NCBI GenBank assembly: GCA_937952445.1
Contig: CALGAA010000047.1
Location: 1 to 8,027, forward strand
Reading direction: 5' to 3'
DNA: 8,027 nucleotides
Source: an uncultured Bacteroidota bacterium
GTDB lineage: Bacteria; Bacteroidota; Bacteroidia; Chitinophagales; Saprospiraceae
Positions 7,277-8,027 of this stretch are shown one piece after another. The translations under genes were made by a program, and so were the position numbers. A model generated the notes under the pieces. That model had not been told where the DNA came from. It searched no databases and saw nothing but the letters and a program-made list of their open reading frames with translations. Every line of letters begins with the position of its first letter. Position 1 is the stretch's first letter.

Positions 7277-7326
7277 TCAATTGGTAAACCAAAAACACTA
7301 GATGAGAAGAACTTTACATTTCCACT

Positions 7327-7334
7327 TATTTTTG
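7327..7334 (+). promoter_or_regulatory. Candidate distal -7 box upstream of the surface-protein gene
   Basis: TATTTTTG matches TAnnTTTG at all fixed positions. No TTTG lies about 19 nt upstream, so the -33 half is missing. The direct repeats and the small dyad end 35-51 bp upstream, a position suited to an activator site. Transcription from here would give a leader of about 140 nt containing the hairpin at 7362-7394. Confidence 0.35.
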
Positions 7335-7361
7335 CGGGTATCGAGATAATTATAAAAAGCT

Positions 7362-7394
7362 AAGCAAACCGTTTCCAAGGAACAGGGTTTGTTT
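7362..7394 (+). terminator. Hairpin with T-rich 3' side, terminator-like or leader structure
   Basis: AAGCAAACC (7362-7370) pairs with GGTTTGTTT (7386-7394), a 9-bp stem with one G-T pair around a 15-nt loop. The loop holds a small TTCC/GGAA symmetry. The 3' arm runs into TTTGTTTGTATT on the plus strand. This could end a transcript entering from the left, or act as an attenuator-like element if transcription starts at about 7341. The T-tract is interrupted by G, so it would be a weak intrinsic terminator. Confidence 0.4.
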
Positions 7395-7417
7395 GTTTGT
7401 ATTAATATGGAATTTTT

Positions 7418-7447
7418 ATTGTTAACCTTTTTTATAACCTAATTTTT
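7418..7447 (+). promoter_or_regulatory. Candidate proximal promoter of the surface-protein gene
   Basis: ATTG (7418-7421) and TAATTTTT (7440-7447) are separated by 18 nt and resemble the Bacteroidota TTTG-N19-TAnnTTTG promoter, each with one mismatch. The predicted start site near 7453 would give a leader of about 30 nt before the ATG at 7484. This is the best two-part promoter match upstream of that gene, but the region is A+T-rich and such matches arise easily. Confidence 0.4.
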
Positions 7448-7483
7448 AAGAACCGATTGTTTAATCAACCAAAACTAGAACTC

Positions 7484-8027
7484 ATGAAAAAGACGAATTT
7501 TACAACAATTCAGCCATCGTGGTGTCTGGGCTCAAACTGGCTCAAGGGACTAGTCCCCTTGCTGGCCTTGTTTGCGTTCGCGCTACCGATGCAACTGCAG
7601 GCACAGCAGGTCAATTGTGCACATTTTTCTCCGTCCATTAATGAGAATGGAGAAGTGGTGGTAGGTGCTGATGATTTCACCACCAATCCGGCTGCCAATG
7701 CCTACCCCATCACTGTTCAGATTTTGAATCAGTGGGGCGGGAAAATAGTCGGAATTACCCTGGATAGTGCAACACAACTTGATACTATTAGTGTTTGTAG
7801 TTATTTGGGTCGGACGCTGAACTTTACGGTGACTGATGCCAATAATATTACCTGCCAGGATGGGGAGATGAACCTCAACGGAACACCTGGAGTGGTGTTG
7901 ACATCAGCTTTGGGAACTCGAGTCACTGGTCCGAATGTTTCCGAGGGGAAGATTTATGTATATTGTGGTACGGATGTGCCCTTGACTGGTAATTACGTTC
8001 CCACAGCTACTGCACCATGCGGGGGCA
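7484..8027 (+). CDS. Exported modular surface protein, N-terminal part (cut by the window edge)
   Basis: The frame opens at an ATG preceded by an A-rich stretch and stays open for 181 codons to the end of the window, so the C-terminus is missing. Residues 1-21 form an unusually long polar region (KK at 2-3, K21). A hydrophobic core follows at about 22-36, with a likely cleavage near QLQAQ at 37-41. The mature part is rich in Val, Thr, Asn and Gly, strongly suggesting beta-sandwich modules. Cysteines at 45, 105, 124, 161 and 179 could pair. The FTVTDANNITC segment (114-124) resembles the end of repeated modules in large Saprospiraceae secreted proteins; this is recall, not an alignment. Such proteins often end in a sorting domain for the type IX secretion system, which cannot be seen here. 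It is divergent from mnmG behind a complex upstream region. Function is unknown; adhesion or an extracellular structural role is inferred. Confidence 0.8.
   Translation, partial: MKKTNFTTIQPSWCLGSNWLKGLVPLLALFAFALPMQLQAQQVNCAHFSPSINENGEVVVGADDFTTNPAANAYPITVQILNQWGGKIVGITLDSATQLDTISVCSYLGRTLNFTVTDANNITCQDGEMNLNGTPGVVLTSALGTRVTGPNVSEGKIYVYCGTDVPLTGNYVPTATAPCGG

Larger units (their letters stand above)
6782..7483. other. A+T-rich divergent intergenic region with dense symmetric elements
   Basis: Between the divergent starts of mnmG and the surface-protein gene lie about 700 bp with no confident coding sequence. The base composition is visibly more A+T-rich than the genes on either side. A 65-codon plus-strand frame at 7049-7246 needs a TTG start, has no recognisable family and is not accepted. 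The stretch holds candidate promoters on both strands, direct repeats, dyads and a hairpin, each listed separately. No tRNA-like or other known RNA fold was recognised. Confidence 0.7.

Noticed and set aside
7470..7477. Minus-strand TAGTTTTG box just before the surface-protein start
   Set aside because: It would drive transcription into the intergenic region, about 650 bp from mnmG, with no supporting -33 element examined.
6782..7483. Possible CRISPR array or phage attachment site in the repeat-containing region
   Set aside because: Only two copies of a 16-bp repeat exist, with a 16-nt gap between them, and there is no tRNA, integrase or cas gene in the window.
7510..7777. Minus-strand frames of 62-64 codons opposite the surface-protein gene
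   Set aside because: They overlap an in-frame exported protein on the plus strand with a clear signal peptide, so they are shadows.

Overview
The window looks like chromosomal DNA from a member of the Bacteroidota. The reasons are signal peptides ending in the YSQ and QAQ style common in that phylum, A-rich start regions without a convincing Shine-Dalgarno sequence, TAnnTTTG-type -7 boxes, and a secreted tricorn-type peptidase. The modular cysteine-paired surface protein at the right edge suggests the Saprospiraceae or a relative, but that finer placement is inference.

Layout. Positions 1-227 hold no gene that I can support. From 6781 down to 228, four genes lie on the minus strand, in transcription order: mnmG (tRNA wobble-uridine modification, 6781-4916), a 1101-residue secreted tricorn-like serine peptidase (4772-1467), rpiA (ribose-5-phosphate isomerase A, 1409-744) and a YqeY-family protein (674-228). 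The gaps are 143, 57 and 69 bp. The last three could be cotranscribed, and mnmG may lead them or be separate. Positions 6782-7483 are a roughly 700-bp A+T-rich stretch without a confident gene. It separates mnmG from a divergent plus-strand gene starting at 7484, which encodes an exported protein that runs off the right edge (181 codons visible).

The genes do not form one pathway. Three are housekeeping (tRNA modification, pentose phosphate, a GatB-tail-like accessory protein). The tricorn homologue is an envelope peptidase with all four catalytic residues in place. The A+T-rich stretch is the least ordinary part. It holds a perfect 19-bp dyad, a 16-bp direct repeat spaced exactly 32 bp apart, a smaller dyad, two candidate promoters and a 9-bp-stem hairpin, all upstream of the surface-protein gene.

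I see no tRNA or rRNA gene, CRISPR array, insertion sequence, integrase or defence system. No wholly new system is evident. The best leads are the control region and the cut-off surface protein at the right edge, and the secreted tricorn with its charged insert.
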